From assembly GCA_024684435.1 (NCBI GenBank), contig JAIKWV010000013.1:62001-126000 (forward strand): DNA of 64,000 nucleotides, read 5' to 3'. Positions 1 to 8,735 of the stretch are shown in pieces. The notes under the pieces are model-generated. The model had not been told where the DNA came from and did no database searches. It saw only the letters and a list, made by a program, of their open reading frames with translations. Origin of the DNA: Clostridiales bacterium (GTDB taxonomy: Bacteria; Bacillota; Clostridia; Oscillospirales; Acutalibacteraceae). A program made the translations under genes and the position numbers. Within the stretch, counting starts at the first letter, position 1, and each line of letters begins with the position of its first letter.

Positions 1-671
1 CCGAACGCCTCGTCTATATCCTTGCCTGCGCCGTATATGCCGTGAAGTCCCCAGACAACAAGTCTGAACTCCTTCATCTTTTCCGCGGTGGCTTCGCCTA
101 TTTCATTTGTGCCGCAGAGCATCCAGGGCAGGACTCCGATCCCGTCCGGGAAAACCACCATACACTCGGTGCAGGTCTCCCACAGGGTATGGGTAAGCTT
201 TTTTTCATCGAGCTCGTGAACATAGTTCATAGCAAGTGTATAGGTGGGATGGCAATGCATTATTATCCTGTTCTCCGGATCAACGGACAGCCTTGCCATG
301 TGGCTCATAAGGTGAGCGGGAAGCTCGCTTGTAAACCTGCCGCCGTCGGAATAGCCCCAAAGGAGTTCCATGGTGGTGCCGTCCTTTGCCACACGGATGA
401 TACCCAGATTGTTCTCCGGGTCGTCCTGAACATTCTTAAAATATTTGCCGGTACCGGTAACTATGAATATCCTGCCTGTAAGCTCCGTTGCGTCGAAGCC
501 GGAGGGAATGGTGCGGATAACATTGTTCAGATCAAGGTACTCCGCAACATCTTTCTCGTCAAGCATATAGCTTATATTGCCGCCGTTGCGCTCATCCCAT
601 CCCTGACGGTACATATTAGCCGTGATTTTTTTCATTTCTTCCACAAAGGGTGCTTCAAGAATGTTCTTCAT
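1..671 (-). CDS. rhaD: Rhamnulose-1-phosphate aldolase, partial (3' end beyond window)
   Basis: Class II (zinc) aldolase that splits L-rhamnulose 1-phosphate into DHAP and L-lactaldehyde in cytosolic rhamnose catabolism. About 223 N-terminal residues of a family usually near 270 are visible; the C-terminus lies left of position 1. Seen: the GGNISY phosphate-binding stretch near residue 33, the TGTGKYF segment, and the HCH zinc motif (IIMHCHP) typical of RhaD. ATG at 671 is preferred over ATG 677, because GGAG lies 8 bases before 671 but only 2 before 677. It is read from its own promoter at 755-783. No other rhamnose gene is visible in the window. Identification rests on motif order and overall similarity to RhaD; other class II aldolases are a less likely alternative. 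Confidence 0.88.
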   Translation of the reverse strand, partial: MKNILEAPFVEEMKKITANMYRQGWDERNGGNISYMLDEKDVAEYLDLNNVIRTIPSGFDATELTGRIFIVTGTGKYFKNVQDDPENNLGIIRVAKDGTTMELLWGYSDGGRFTSELPAHLMSHMARLSVDPENRIIMHCHPTYTLAMNYVHELDEKKLTHTLWETCTECMVVFPDGIGVLPWMLCGTNEIGEATAEKMKEFRLVVWGLHGIYGAGKDIDEAF

Positions 672-754
672 TTTCATTTCTCCAATACATTTATATTATC
701 ATTAAAAAATTAAACGCCTTTATTTGCACGGTGACCTTTCCTGACCCGCGGATG

Positions 755-783
755 ATTATATCACACTCCGCTCCGATCCTCAA
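755..783 (-). promoter_or_regulatory. Predicted sigma-A promoter of rhaD
   Basis: On the minus strand TTGAGG (778-783) is followed after 17 bases by a perfect TATAAT (755-760), about 85 bases before the rhaD start. The spacing is optimal. Confidence 0.6.
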
Positions 784-813
784 GAGGAACCGAAAAACTC
801 ATTATAAAATTTT

Positions 814-1503
814 TCAATACCATATCCAGCCGCCTAAGAATATGACGATAAGCCACTGCCAAAAAGAATATTTTACAGTGACACGGCAGATCGCCGTATA
901 CCCTCCGTCAAAGGATTGCGCCGTTATAACGGCAGTACCCCTTCCCGTACCGGTCACCTTGCCGTTGCTGTCCACACTTACCTTGCCCGGGTCGGATGAT
1001 GACCATACAACGGTCTTGTTGTCCGCGTTTTCCGGGGTAAGCGCCGCCGTAAGATAAGCTGAGCTTTTATACCTCAAGCTTAATTTATCCCTGTTGAGAG
1101 ATATCCCTTTTACTTCCGTTTTTTCGACGGTCACCTTGCAGACGATATTCGAGGTATCCTCAGTCTCACCCAAGGGTATAACTATCTCATCCGGATTATC
1201 GTTGATGTCCGGGTTATCAACAACAGTCACCGAGATGTTGGCCTCTCCCGAAGAAACAGCCGTAACGACGCCGGTCTTATCCACCTTTGCCACGGCTTCG
1301 TTATCGGACTTCCATGCCAGGAAAACCGTCTCACCCTCCGGCGTAACGGCCGCCTCAAGTTTGAAAGTCTGAGAGACCCGCAGGACGATGGAGGTTTCAT
1401 TCAGCCTGATGGAATCATACGCCGCGGTTTTCAGGGGCAACGCAGACATGACGATCGCCGTTATTATAAAAAATATCATGTATTTCTTTATGAGCTTTTT
1501 CAA
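814..1503 (-). CDS. Exported protein with two bacterial Ig-like (Big2) domains
   Basis: Predicted exported or membrane-anchored protein of 229 residues. A basic N-terminus and hydrophobic segment (about residues 5-28) form a signal peptide or anchor. Two Big2-type beta-sandwich repeats follow, each with the pattern of VTPE, W.S.d...V.V...G.VT and G.a.I: roughly residues 30-105 and 123-205. The C-terminus ends in an aromatic hydrophobic stretch (WQWLIVIFLGGWIWY), so the chain may be membrane-held at both ends. A TTG start at 1503 is chosen because GAGGAG lies 7 bases upstream; an in-frame TTG at 1524 has no ribosome binding site. Big2 domains usually occur in surface proteins and mediate adhesion or spacing. 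The function here is unknown. Confidence 0.72.
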   Translation of the reverse strand: MKKLIKKYMIFFIITAIVMSALPLKTAAYDSIRLNETSIVLRVSQTFKLEAAVTPEGETVFLAWKSDNEAVAKVDKTGVVTAVSSGEANISVTVVDNPDINDNPDEIVIPLGETEDTSNIVCKVTVEKTEVKGISLNRDKLSLRYKSSAYLTAALTPENADNKTVVWSSSDPGKVSVDSNGKVTGTGRGTAVITAQSFDGGYTAICRVTVKYSFWQWLIVIFLGGWIWY

Positions 1504-1530
1504 AACGTTTCTCCTCTTTTCCAAAAGCTG

Positions 1531-1559
1531 TTGCCATTTAATACCATATAAAGTATACT
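1531..1559 (+). promoter_or_regulatory. Predicted promoter for the MBL-fold hydrolase
   Basis: TTGCCA (1531-1536), 17-base spacer, TATACT (1554-1559), 38 bases before the ATG at 1597. Confidence 0.55.
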
Positions 1560-1596
1560 ATATTTATAAGATAAATTCAACAAGGTTGTGGATGCC

Positions 1597-2880
1597 ATGT
1601 GTAAATTATTTGAATCTGTACCGGATTTCTTCCGTGAGTCCGACGAGCCGCCCTATGACTGCAATGACGGAGCGTCCATGCGTCTGTACCGGGATGTAAG
1701 CGTTGAGGAATACAAGGCTTATACAGACAAGGTAAAAGCCGCCGGTTTTTCTTTATTTGATGAGAACAGGATAAAGGATAATTATTACTCCGGCTTTTCC
1801 GGGGATAACTTTATGCTGTATGTCAACTATTCCGGCGCCGACGGTCATATGCACGTTATCGCAGATCCGAACACCGAGCTTTACGAGAAAGAGAAGCCTG
1901 CTTGTCAGCCCCGGGCCGAGACTGTACTCTATCAGTTTGAGATAGACCACAGCCTTATAGATTGCGGTATGTGTTATATAGTTCAGTGCGCGGACAACAG
2001 TTTTTTTATAGTTGACAGCGCCCACGTCTGCTCCGTACTGGACAATCAGCGCATTTACGACTTTCTTCGCAGTCTCACCCCGGAGGGTGAAAAGATCGTC
2101 ATAAGCGGCTGGTTTTTCAGCCACGGACACGTTGACCACATCGGAAAGTTCATGGACTTTTTAAGGTACAATTACGACGACAGCGTTGTTATCGAAAAGC
2201 TTTATTATAATTTCGTTTCCTGCTCCCACCCGGACAATGGGGAATGGATAATATCGGACAAGATATTTCAGCTTCAATTTGAGGAGCTGGTCAAAAATTA
2301 TCCGGAGATCCCCAAAGTAAAGCTCCACCGGGGGCAGAGCTTCTGGGTACGCAATCTGAAATTTGACGTGCTGTGTACGCATGAGGACATCTATCCGGAT
2401 GACCTGATAAACTATAACGACTCCTCCACCGTTCTTATGATGACCGCCGAGAGCAGCAAGGTCCTGTTTCCAGGGGACGCGGGAGAAAAGGAAAGCAGAC
2501 TGCTTGAAGACTGCTACGGAGACTATCTCAAGTGCGACATCGTGCAGGTAGCCCACCACGGGCATTTTGGTACCTCAGTTGAGTTTTACGAGCTTGCCCA
2601 CGCTGACGTTGCGCTTTTTGCCACCACGCAGATAATGTTTGACGGCGACTGGCCGGTTTACGCCGCCAACCGCAAAGCTGTTGAACTGAGCAAGGAACAC
2701 TATATCGCCTCAAACGGCACGGTAAAAATAAAGCTCCCATACCGGTTCGGCGCCACTGAGGTCTTCCCCGACGAGACCTTTGAGGACTTTGAAGGCATAT
2801 ATAACCTGTGGGGGTACGAATATACGAAGGAACGTAAGGAAGAGCTGAGAGAAGCTTTTGAAAAAAGAAAAAAGAAATAA
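1597..2880 (+). CDS. MBL-fold metal-dependent hydrolase
   Basis: Cytosolic protein of 427 residues; no signal peptide. An N-terminal region of about 110 residues precedes a metallo-beta-lactamase domain. Ligand motifs are visible: HGHVDH (HxHxDH, coded near 2120-2137), PGD near 2474 and AHHGH near 2554. The HHGH segment resembles the MBL domain of ComEC-type hydrolases. Substrate unknown; the fold includes nucleases, phosphodiesterases and lactonases. ATG 1597 is preferred to the in-frame GTG at 1588, which has only 2 bases between AAGG and the start, although the AAGG sits 11 bases from ATG, so the start is not certain. The gene stands alone between a promoter and a bidirectional terminator. 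Confidence 0.8.
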   Translation: MCKLFESVPDFFRESDEPPYDCNDGASMRLYRDVSVEEYKAYTDKVKAAGFSLFDENRIKDNYYSGFSGDNFMLYVNYSGADGHMHVIADPNTELYEKEKPACQPRAETVLYQFEIDHSLIDCGMCYIVQCADNSFFIVDSAHVCSVLDNQRIYDFLRSLTPEGEKIVISGWFFSHGHVDHIGKFMDFLRYNYDDSVVIEKLYYNFVSCSHPDNGEWIISDKIFQLQFEELVKNYPEIPKVKLHRGQSFWVRNLKFDVLCTHEDIYPDDLINYNDSSTVLMMTAESSKVLFPGDAGEKESRLLEDCYGDYLKCDIVQVAHHGHFGTSVEFYELAHADVALFATTQIMFDGDWPVYAANRKAVELSKEHYIASNGTVKIKLPYRFGATEVFPDETFEDFEGIYNLWGYEYTKERKEELREAFEKRKKK

Positions 2881-2886
2881 GAGTGC

Positions 2887-2921
2887 AAAAATGCCCGACA
2901 TTGAATTTTGTCGGGCATTTT
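2887..2921. terminator. Bidirectional rho-independent terminator
   Basis: A 13-bp perfect stem (aaaatgcccgaca and its complement) with a 9-base loop lies between the convergent MBL gene and the aquaporin gene, and carries A/T tracts on both sides. Confidence 0.85.
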
Positions 2922-2930
2922 CATGTTGAA

Positions 2931-3656
2931 TTATTTGTTCTTCTTGTGCTTTATTTCAGACTTTTCCTTCTTTTCAAGAACTGCAAGATAGAACAGCACC
3001 GCTATTATCGCGCCTAAGAAGGGAGCCGTCATGAATATCCACATATGTTTTAAATAAGCTCCGCGTATCAGTAATGCGGGGCCCAAAGTCCTTGCCGGAT
3101 TGAGAGAGCCGTTTGAAAACGGTATGCTCGTCATGTACAGCAGGGTGATGGAAAGTCCGCAGATGATTCCCGTTGCGGGATTCTTTTTATCCTTTGCGGT
3201 CACTGCAAGAAAAACAAGCACCAAAATAAATGAAAGCACCAGCTCAACAAGGAAGGTCCTTCCGGCAAAAGTTTCCATTCCCGCCTTGTCGTAATAGCCA
3301 TTGGCAAACAAAGTGTCTTTATTGCTGCCGAACATCGCCCAAAGCATCGCCGCGCCGGCTATGCCGCCCAGGAACTGTGATATAACATAGATCACAAAAT
3401 CCTTGAATTTCATTCTGCCGGTCATAACAACGCCCAATGAAACGGCAGGATTAAGGTGACATCCGGAAATATCCGAGAATGTGTACCAAAGCACCATGTA
3501 GGCTAACCCGAAGGTAAAAGCTATAGCAAGGGTGGAAAAAGCGGTAGGAAGATAAACTCCAAGAGCTGAAAAAAGGAAATTCATTGCCAGGGCGCCGCCG
3601 CACCCGCAAATCACCAACAGCATAGTGCCTGTAAACTCAGAGATATACTTTTTCAT
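2931..3656 (-). CDS. Aquaporin / MIP family channel
   Basis: Membrane channel of 241 residues, the usual length for the family, with six hydrophobic segments and both re-entrant NPA boxes: HLNPAVSLG in the first half and SLNPARTLGP in the second. Glycerol facilitators normally have Asp right after the second-half Arg (NPARD); here it is Thr, which favours a water-selective aquaporin over GlpF. Substrate cannot be settled from sequence alone. The start codon overlaps the end of the polyol-phosphate transferase gene by 4 bases, so it is translationally coupled to the wall teichoic acid operon and is its last gene. The C-terminal tail is Lys-rich. Confidence 0.88.
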   Translation of the reverse strand: MKKYISEFTGTMLLVICGCGGALAMNFLFSALGVYLPTAFSTLAIAFTFGLAYMVLWYTFSDISGCHLNPAVSLGVVMTGRMKFKDFVIYVISQFLGGIAGAAMLWAMFGSNKDTLFANGYYDKAGMETFAGRTFLVELVLSFILVLVFLAVTAKDKKNPATGIICGLSITLLYMTSIPFSNGSLNPARTLGPALLIRGAYLKHMWIFMTAPFLGAIIAVLFYLAVLEKKEKSEIKHKKNK

Positions 3657-4795
3657 TTTAATTGCTCCTTCCTGCCGATCACCGCATCCGCCACAGCGGC
3701 GGCCGTATGTGATGAAACAGCATCAAAATTATATTTAACAAAACTTTCAGTTTTGTCAGTACCGAAGTTTTTGTTTTTTACAGCTTCCAGCAGGTCGTTG
3801 AAATTTTCCGCCACTGTGCCAGGAACATAGCTGTAATAGTCAAAGTAAAACTCCCTTGTGCTTATGTATTCGTTCAAATCAAAAGCATAAAAGATCATGG
3901 GTTTATTAAGCAGGGCGAAATCCATGCACACCGATGAATAATCCGTAATGAGCAGATCTGATATTTTTACCAGCTCGCCCACATTCGGGTAGCCTGTGGC
4001 GTCAACGGATTTGCCCGACAGAGCCGCCGCCTTATGGAACTGTGGGTGCAGCCGTACGACTAAGGCGTATTCGTCTCCCAGAACGGCGTCGAATTTTTTG
4101 AAGTCGAAGCTGTACAGCAGTCTGCTGTCCGAAAGCTCATCGTCCCTGAATGTTGGAGCGTAAAGAACGATTTTTTTGCCTGCGCAGGCGGGATATTTTT
4201 TCAGAAACTTTTCTTTTATTTTATCTGTGTCACCGACGTCAAGCAGGGAATCGACCCGGGGCGAACCTATGGGCAAGATCTTTTCCTCCGGCACACCGAA
4301 GGCTTCGGCGTATATCGGCACAAGCCGCTTTGACGTACAGGTGACCCAGGTAAGCCTGCTGTTCCCCTTTTCCACACGTTTGCGTATATCCTCCGGCAGA
4401 TCAAGGCTGAGCCCGAATTTTTTGAAGGCTCCCTCCGCGTGCCAAAGCTGAGTGATAACGGCGGTCTTTTTAAATTTCAGCTCTGAGAGAGGCATGAAAT
4501 TATCGTTCAGAAAAACATATTCCGCCCTTGCCAGCATCCTTGCCCCTTTTGTAAAGAACCTGAATACCTCCGCGGCGGACTTTGCCGTAAAATCAAAATT
4601 TCTTACTCCGACGCAGGATATCTTGTATATCTCAAAACCGCCACGGCGGGTAAATTCCTTCTCCATTTCGCCCAGAGAATCATTGAAGCTCGCGTTGTGG
4701 GGAGAAAGCAGGACAACAAGATTTTTCTTTGCCGGCATCAGCCTTGCACAAAGGTTAAAGTTCAGAGCAAAAATCTTATACAAAAAACTTTTCAT
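3653..4795 (-). CDS. CDP-glycerol/CDP-ribitol glycerophosphotransferase family protein
   Basis: Peripheral membrane enzyme that adds glycerol- or ribitol-phosphate units from a CDP-polyol to a wall polymer (TagB/TagF/TarL family). At 380 residues it has the size of a TagB-type primase. Family landmarks seen: ITQLWHAEGAFKKFG (catalytic His region), TCTSKR, the GSPRVD turn, LYAPTFRDD, RLHPQF and the DLLITDYSSVCMDFALLNKP nucleotide-binding segment. Because tarI and tarJ for CDP-ribitol lie upstream in the same operon, CDP-ribitol is the likelier donor; this is inference. It follows the GT2 gene after 49 bases and overlaps the aquaporin gene by 4. Confidence 0.87.
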   Translation of the reverse strand: MKSFLYKIFALNFNLCARLMPAKKNLVVLLSPHNASFNDSLGEMEKEFTRRGGFEIYKISCVGVRNFDFTAKSAAEVFRFFTKGARMLARAEYVFLNDNFMPLSELKFKKTAVITQLWHAEGAFKKFGLSLDLPEDIRKRVEKGNSRLTWVTCTSKRLVPIYAEAFGVPEEKILPIGSPRVDSLLDVGDTDKIKEKFLKKYPACAGKKIVLYAPTFRDDELSDSRLLYSFDFKKFDAVLGDEYALVVRLHPQFHKAAALSGKSVDATGYPNVGELVKISDLLITDYSSVCMDFALLNKPMIFYAFDLNEYISTREFYFDYYSYVPGTVAENFNDLLEAVKNKNFGTDKTESFVKYNFDAVSSHTAAAVADAVIGRKEQLK

Positions 4796-4844
4796 AACTG
4801 TACGAGGATCAACTTGCCTCTGCCTTTCGTTGTGATGAAGCGTA

Positions 4845-6176
4845 TTATCCCTTTATTTTCAGCAGTACCTCCGCCGCTTTGCTGAGCGGACGGAAAAACA
4901 TTTTTTTCAGCTTTGGCGGGACCCTGTTTATCTGGAGCAAAAGTCCCAGAAGCCTCGGGTCAAGATATTCAGGTCTGTGTATGTTAAGGACGTATCTGCC
5001 CTTTGCCGCCTTTGACGCGGCGGAGGCAAAGCCCTTATCGTCTATTATTATCAGATTTCCGTTATCAATAAGTTCGGCTATTGCCCCGGAGCCTTTTGCC
5101 GCCGAGCCGCGCACTATCAGCTCAAAGGCGGGCATCCTCTGCCGGTAAAGCGAATATAAAAACTCATCGGTAAGCTTCCTGCCCCGGAATATCACGGAGA
5201 CCTCCGGGTGAGCCGCAAGCTCTTTCTTGTCGAACACGGGTTTGCCAAGATTGCGGAACAGCCTGCCCACGGCGTTTCGTTTTTCTTCATTCATCAGACC
5301 GCAGAGCCTCTCATGCTCCTCGCCCATGGCTTTTATTGTTTTGTCATCCGCCCTCCTGATAAGGGGATAAAACTGCATCAGCAGGATGAAGTCCGTCTTA
5401 TACAAGACCTCCTGAAGATAATCCTCCCTCTCCTTTTCGGAAAGCGGCGAATTTTCAAGAGCCTTTTTCGACGCGGCATAGACCCGAGCCAAAGACTGCG
5501 TAAAATCATCGAAAAGCCCGAAGCTTATCGACTGACTTACAGACTCATCCTCCACGCTGTGCCGTCTGTATCTCATGCAGGCGTCCGTTGTGCCGGTGAT
5601 CTTGACCCCGGTCATTATAAATTCAAAGAAAAACGCGCCCTCCTCGGAATACCTGAGCAACGGGAACTTCACCCCGGAATCGACCAAAGCGCTCCTGCGG
5701 TAACATTTGTTGCCCACGAGGAAATTCCAAAGAAGATTCTTGTCGAATATATCAATATTTTTCATGCCTGACAAACGGTCGGCATACTCGTTGTAGACCT
5801 CTCTCGCCGCTCCGAAGCTCTGAAGTCTGCATATGGCGACATCGCTTCCAGTCTCATTCAGAGCTTTATCAAAGGCTTCAAGCGAACCGGGCGTGAGAAC
5901 ATCGTCACTGTCAAGGAACAGCACAAAGTCCCCTGTGGCGCGCTCAAGGCCGTTATTGCGTGCGGCGGATACTCCCGCGTTGTCCTGATAAACAGGGACA
6001 AAGAAATCGTATTTCCCTGAGTATTCGTCGATAATAGCTTGAGTGCCGTCTGTGGAACCGTCGTTCACCACAATAACCTCAAGATCTCCGTGGGTCTGAG
6101 AAACAAGACAGTCAAAGGTTTCCCGTATATACTTTTCCCCGTTGTACACAGGTACTATTACAGATATTTCAGACAT
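4845..6176 (-). CDS. GT2 glycosyltransferase with a degenerate second GT-like half
   Basis: Cytosolic-face glycosyltransferase of 443 residues. Residues 1-215 are a GT-A domain: SVIVPVYNGEKYI at the N-terminus, VNDGSTDGT, and a metal-binding FLDSDD. The middle is helical. From about residue 325 a second, shorter stretch resembles a GT2 N-terminus without its metal site (EVSVIFRGR, then DDKGFASAASKAAKG where a DDGS/N.G...ArN pattern would be expected). ATG 6176 is preferred because the GTG at 6191 would overlap tarJ more deeply; a GGGA element lies before it. Two bases separate it from tarJ. Its likely job is decorating or initiating the wall polymer; donor and acceptor unknown. Confidence 0.82.
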   Translation of the reverse strand: MSEISVIVPVYNGEKYIRETFDCLVSQTHGDLEVIVVNDGSTDGTQAIIDEYSGKYDFFVPVYQDNAGVSAARNNGLERATGDFVLFLDSDDVLTPGSLEAFDKALNETGSDVAICRLQSFGAAREVYNEYADRLSGMKNIDIFDKNLLWNFLVGNKCYRRSALVDSGVKFPLLRYSEEGAFFFEFIMTGVKITGTTDACMRYRRHSVEDESVSQSISFGLFDDFTQSLARVYAASKKALENSPLSEKEREDYLQEVLYKTDFILLMQFYPLIRRADDKTIKAMGEEHERLCGLMNEEKRNAVGRLFRNLGKPVFDKKELAAHPEVSVIFRGRKLTDEFLYSLYRQRMPAFELIVRGSAAKGSGAIAELIDNGNLIIIDDKGFASAASKAAKGRYVLNIHRPEYLDPRLLGLLLQINRVPPKLKKMFFRPLSKAAEVLLKIKG

Positions 6177-6178
6177 AG

Positions 6179-7204
6179 TTATTTTTCCCACTTCAATACG
6201 GTCTTGCCGAAGTTTCTCTTTATGTCCAGTTCAAAGGCCTTATGGATATCCGAGATCTTTTTTACCTCCACCACATCGCCCACAAGGTTTTCGTAGTACT
6301 GGACTATCTCCGGATATTTTTTCAGTATCTCCACGGTACGTTTGAAATCCTCTAAGCCGCTGCGTGAGGAACCGAACATACACAGCCCCTTTTCCAGCAT
6401 CATTCTTGTGTTTATATCCACAAAATTTTCGCTTACGCCCATTATTGAGATCCTGCCCTCAGGATTTATGCAGTCGATTATCTGATTGATAGCGGGACGC
6501 GAACCTGCCCCGCCCACGCACTCAAAGCCGTGATCCACTTTCACATTGCCTATGTCGTCCACATGATATACCTCATCGGCAAAGGTAAAATAGGACAGCT
6601 TCTCATAAACCGTGCCGAAAACGCGCAGCTTTACCTCCGGGTAAAGATAATGCAGAAGCAGGGCTGTGATGAAGCCCAGATTTCCGTCTCCCCAGACGCC
6701 TATGCTTTCGATCCTGGAACCCGCGGCAAAGCGTTCAAAACGCGTGATAGCATGAACGCTGACGCTTATAAGCTCAGTGAACGACAGCACCTTAAGGCTA
6801 ACTCCCTCGGGAGCGGGAACTATCCTGTCCGCCGGCATGACGATATAATCCTGTAAGAATCCGTCGTAGCCGCTGGACATGAACCGGCTGGATCTGAGGT
6901 AGTTTTCAGCCGTATAACCGTCGTCTTCCACGGGAATATTGGGTATGGGTATCACCGTATCTCCCACGGAAAATCTTCCGCTTTTGTCGTAAATCACCTG
7001 AGCCACACATTCATGGATCATAGCCATGGGCAGTTTTTCCCTGAGCACAGCCTGAGAGCGCATGCCCTGATAGTACCTCTGATCCGCCTTGCATATGGAA
7101 AGATACAGCGGTCTGATTATCAGGGAATCCTTATCAACTTCTATTTCTTTGTAGGCTACGTCAATAAGCCTTGGAGCAATCAAACGGTAAACTGTATTTA
7201 TCAT
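6179..7204 (-). CDS. tarJ: Ribulose-5-phosphate reductase (TarJ type)
   Basis: NADPH-dependent enzyme of the medium-chain alcohol dehydrogenase superfamily that reduces ribulose 5-phosphate to ribitol 5-phosphate for CDP-ribitol synthesis. Length 341 residues, the same as known TarJ proteins. Seen: SICKADQRYY (catalytic zinc Cys region), MIHECVAQV, the VGDTVIPIPN strand, and a cofactor-binding GVWGDGNLGF. The structural-zinc four-Cys lobe of classic ADHs is absent, as in TarJ. It lies directly downstream of tarI (23 bases apart) and 2 bases before a glycosyltransferase gene, a context that fits a teichoic acid role. Confidence 0.9.
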   Translation of the reverse strand: MINTVYRLIAPRLIDVAYKEIEVDKDSLIIRPLYLSICKADQRYYQGMRSQAVLREKLPMAMIHECVAQVIYDKSGRFSVGDTVIPIPNIPVEDDGYTAENYLRSSRFMSSGYDGFLQDYIVMPADRIVPAPEGVSLKVLSFTELISVSVHAITRFERFAAGSRIESIGVWGDGNLGFITALLLHYLYPEVKLRVFGTVYEKLSYFTFADEVYHVDDIGNVKVDHGFECVGGAGSRPAINQIIDCINPEGRISIMGVSENFVDINTRMMLEKGLCMFGSSRSGLEDFKRTVEILKKYPEIVQYYENLVGDVVEVKKISDIHKAFELDIKRNFGKTVLKWEK

Positions 7205-7227
7205 CTTATTACCATTCTTTCAGCATT

Positions 7228-7950
7228 TCAGTTATTACATTCTTCCTGCAGCAAAACCTGAGCCACCTTTAAATCATAGGGATAGGTTATTTTGATATTG
7301 AATACCTCTCCCTCAACAAGGCTTACCCTCTCGTTTCTCAGGGTAAACACCATGCACGCGTCTGTGAGCTTTGCCTTTTCCTCTTCCGTAAGGCTTTCAC
7401 AGGTCATTTTCAGCTTCTTTGCCCTGAAGGACTGGGGCGTCTGCCCCTGATACATTTCTATTCTACTGGGAATATCTGAAATAAGCTTTCCGTCCTCGCT
7501 GTGGACTATGGTATCCGTCGCCGGGACCACTGTATCGCAGGCGCCGTACTCCCGGGCATATCTGATGTTATCTGTGATTATTCTATGTGTAAGGAACGGA
7601 CGGACCGCGTCGTGGGTAACGATTATGGTATCATCGTCCATACCGAAATTCGACTCGATAAAATCAAGGGCGTTCATAAGGGTGTCGTTTCTTGAAGCTC
7701 CGCCCTCAATGACATAGATCTTTCCTTCTGTGTCAAAGTATTTTTCCACAATATCCCTGGTATGTCCTATCCACGGTTTGGGACAGGGAACTACTATCTT
7801 TTCGATCTCCGGATGATAAAAGAATTTTTCTATTGTGTGTATTATTATGGGCTTTGTTCCCAGCTTCATGAACTGCTTAGGGGTATCCGTGCTGCCCATT
7901 CTGCTGCCTGTTCCGCCTGCCATTATGGCTGCTATTACCATATAGATCAC
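7228..7950 (-). CDS. tarI: Ribitol-5-phosphate cytidylyltransferase (TarI type)
   Basis: Transfers CMP from CTP to ribitol 5-phosphate, giving CDP-ribitol. 240 residues, IspD/TarI superfamily. Seen: AAIMAGGTGSRMG with the following PKQF (CTP-binding loop), VTHDAVRPF, and the TQTPQ-like GQTPQSF. IspD is the main alternative, but pairing with tarJ and the teichoic acid exporter genes decides for TarI. GTG at 7950 has AAGGA 5 bases upstream; an in-frame ATG at 7941 is possible but lies 14 bases from that element. Confidence 0.9.
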   Translation of the reverse strand: MIYMVIAAIMAGGTGSRMGSTDTPKQFMKLGTKPIIIHTIEKFFYHPEIEKIVVPCPKPWIGHTRDIVEKYFDTEGKIYVIEGGASRNDTLMNALDFIESNFGMDDDTIIVTHDAVRPFLTHRIITDNIRYAREYGACDTVVPATDTIVHSEDGKLISDIPSRIEMYQGQTPQSFRAKKLKMTCESLTEEEKAKLTDACMVFTLRNERVSLVEGEVFNIKITYPYDLKVAQVLLQEECNN

Positions 7951-7966
7951 TCTTTTCCTTCAGTAA

Positions 7967-8716
7967 TTATTTCTTGCTGTTGTGTATCATTTCTTCATAT
8001 ATTTCGCACACTTCATCCGCTGTGCCGCTTGCAATGATCCTGCCGTGGTCAAGGATTATGGCGTTGTTGCAGAGTCTGCGTACCTGATCGGTGTTGTGTG
8101 AAACGAAAAGCACCGTAACGCCCTTGTCAAACATGCTCTGGATCTTTGCCTCGCTCTTTATTCTGAACTTCGCGTCGCCTACGGACAAGACCTCGTCCAC
8201 TATAAGTATCTCCGGATCCACCGCCGTGGCAATGGCAAAACCCAGCCTTGCCCTCATGCCGGAGGAATAGTTTTTTACCGGAGCTTCTATGAAATTTTCA
8301 AGCTCGCAGAAGGACAGTATCTCATCATATTTTGATTGGATGTACTTTCGGGAATATCCCATTGTCGCTCCGTAAAGGAAGATGTTCTCCCTGCCGGAAT
8401 AGTTCATGTCAAAGCCTGCGCCCAGCTCAAGCAGAGGCGCGAGCACGCCCTCTCTTTTTACCGTGCCTGTGGTGGGCTTCATAACTCCCGCTATGACTTT
8501 GAGCAGGGTGCTTTTGCCTGCGCCGTTAAAGCCCAGAATGCCCAGCCTCTCGCCCTTTTCCACAGTAAATGAAATATCTCTCAGCGCCCAGAACTCGGAG
8601 AAATTCAGCTGACCCTTGAAAAACTTGATTATATATTCCTTAAGGTTGTCTATTTTTTCCTTGTTCAGGTTGAACATCATGCTGACGTTATCCAAAACTA
8701 TTGCAGGTTCGCTCAA
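7967..8716 (-). CDS. tagH: Teichoic acid ABC exporter, ATP-binding subunit (TagH/TarH type)
   Basis: Cytosolic ATPase of the ABC-2 exporter that flips finished teichoic acid chains outward. 249 residues. Walker A GFNGAGKST, signature NYSSGMRARLGFA, Walker B EILIVDEVLSVGD and the switch His (VSHN) are all present. The GD after the Walker B and the GREN motif are typical of polysaccharide/teichoate exporters. It is a short form: the long C-terminal extension of Bacillus TagH is missing. The permease gene lies 19 bases upstream in the same operon. Confidence 0.9.
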   Translation of the reverse strand: MSEPAIVLDNVSMMFNLNKEKIDNLKEYIIKFFKGQLNFSEFWALRDISFTVEKGERLGILGFNGAGKSTLLKVIAGVMKPTTGTVKREGVLAPLLELGAGFDMNYSGRENIFLYGATMGYSRKYIQSKYDEILSFCELENFIEAPVKNYSSGMRARLGFAIATAVDPEILIVDEVLSVGDAKFRIKSEAKIQSMFDKGVTVLFVSHNTDQVRRLCNNAIILDHGRIIASGTADEVCEIYEEMIHNSKK

Positions 8717-8735
8717 AACAGGTCACAACCTTTCA

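Noticed and set aside
42-713. 223-codon plus-strand frame at the left edge
   Set aside because: It is the complement of rhaD, whose minus-strand frame has the aldolase motifs, promoter and ribosome binding site.
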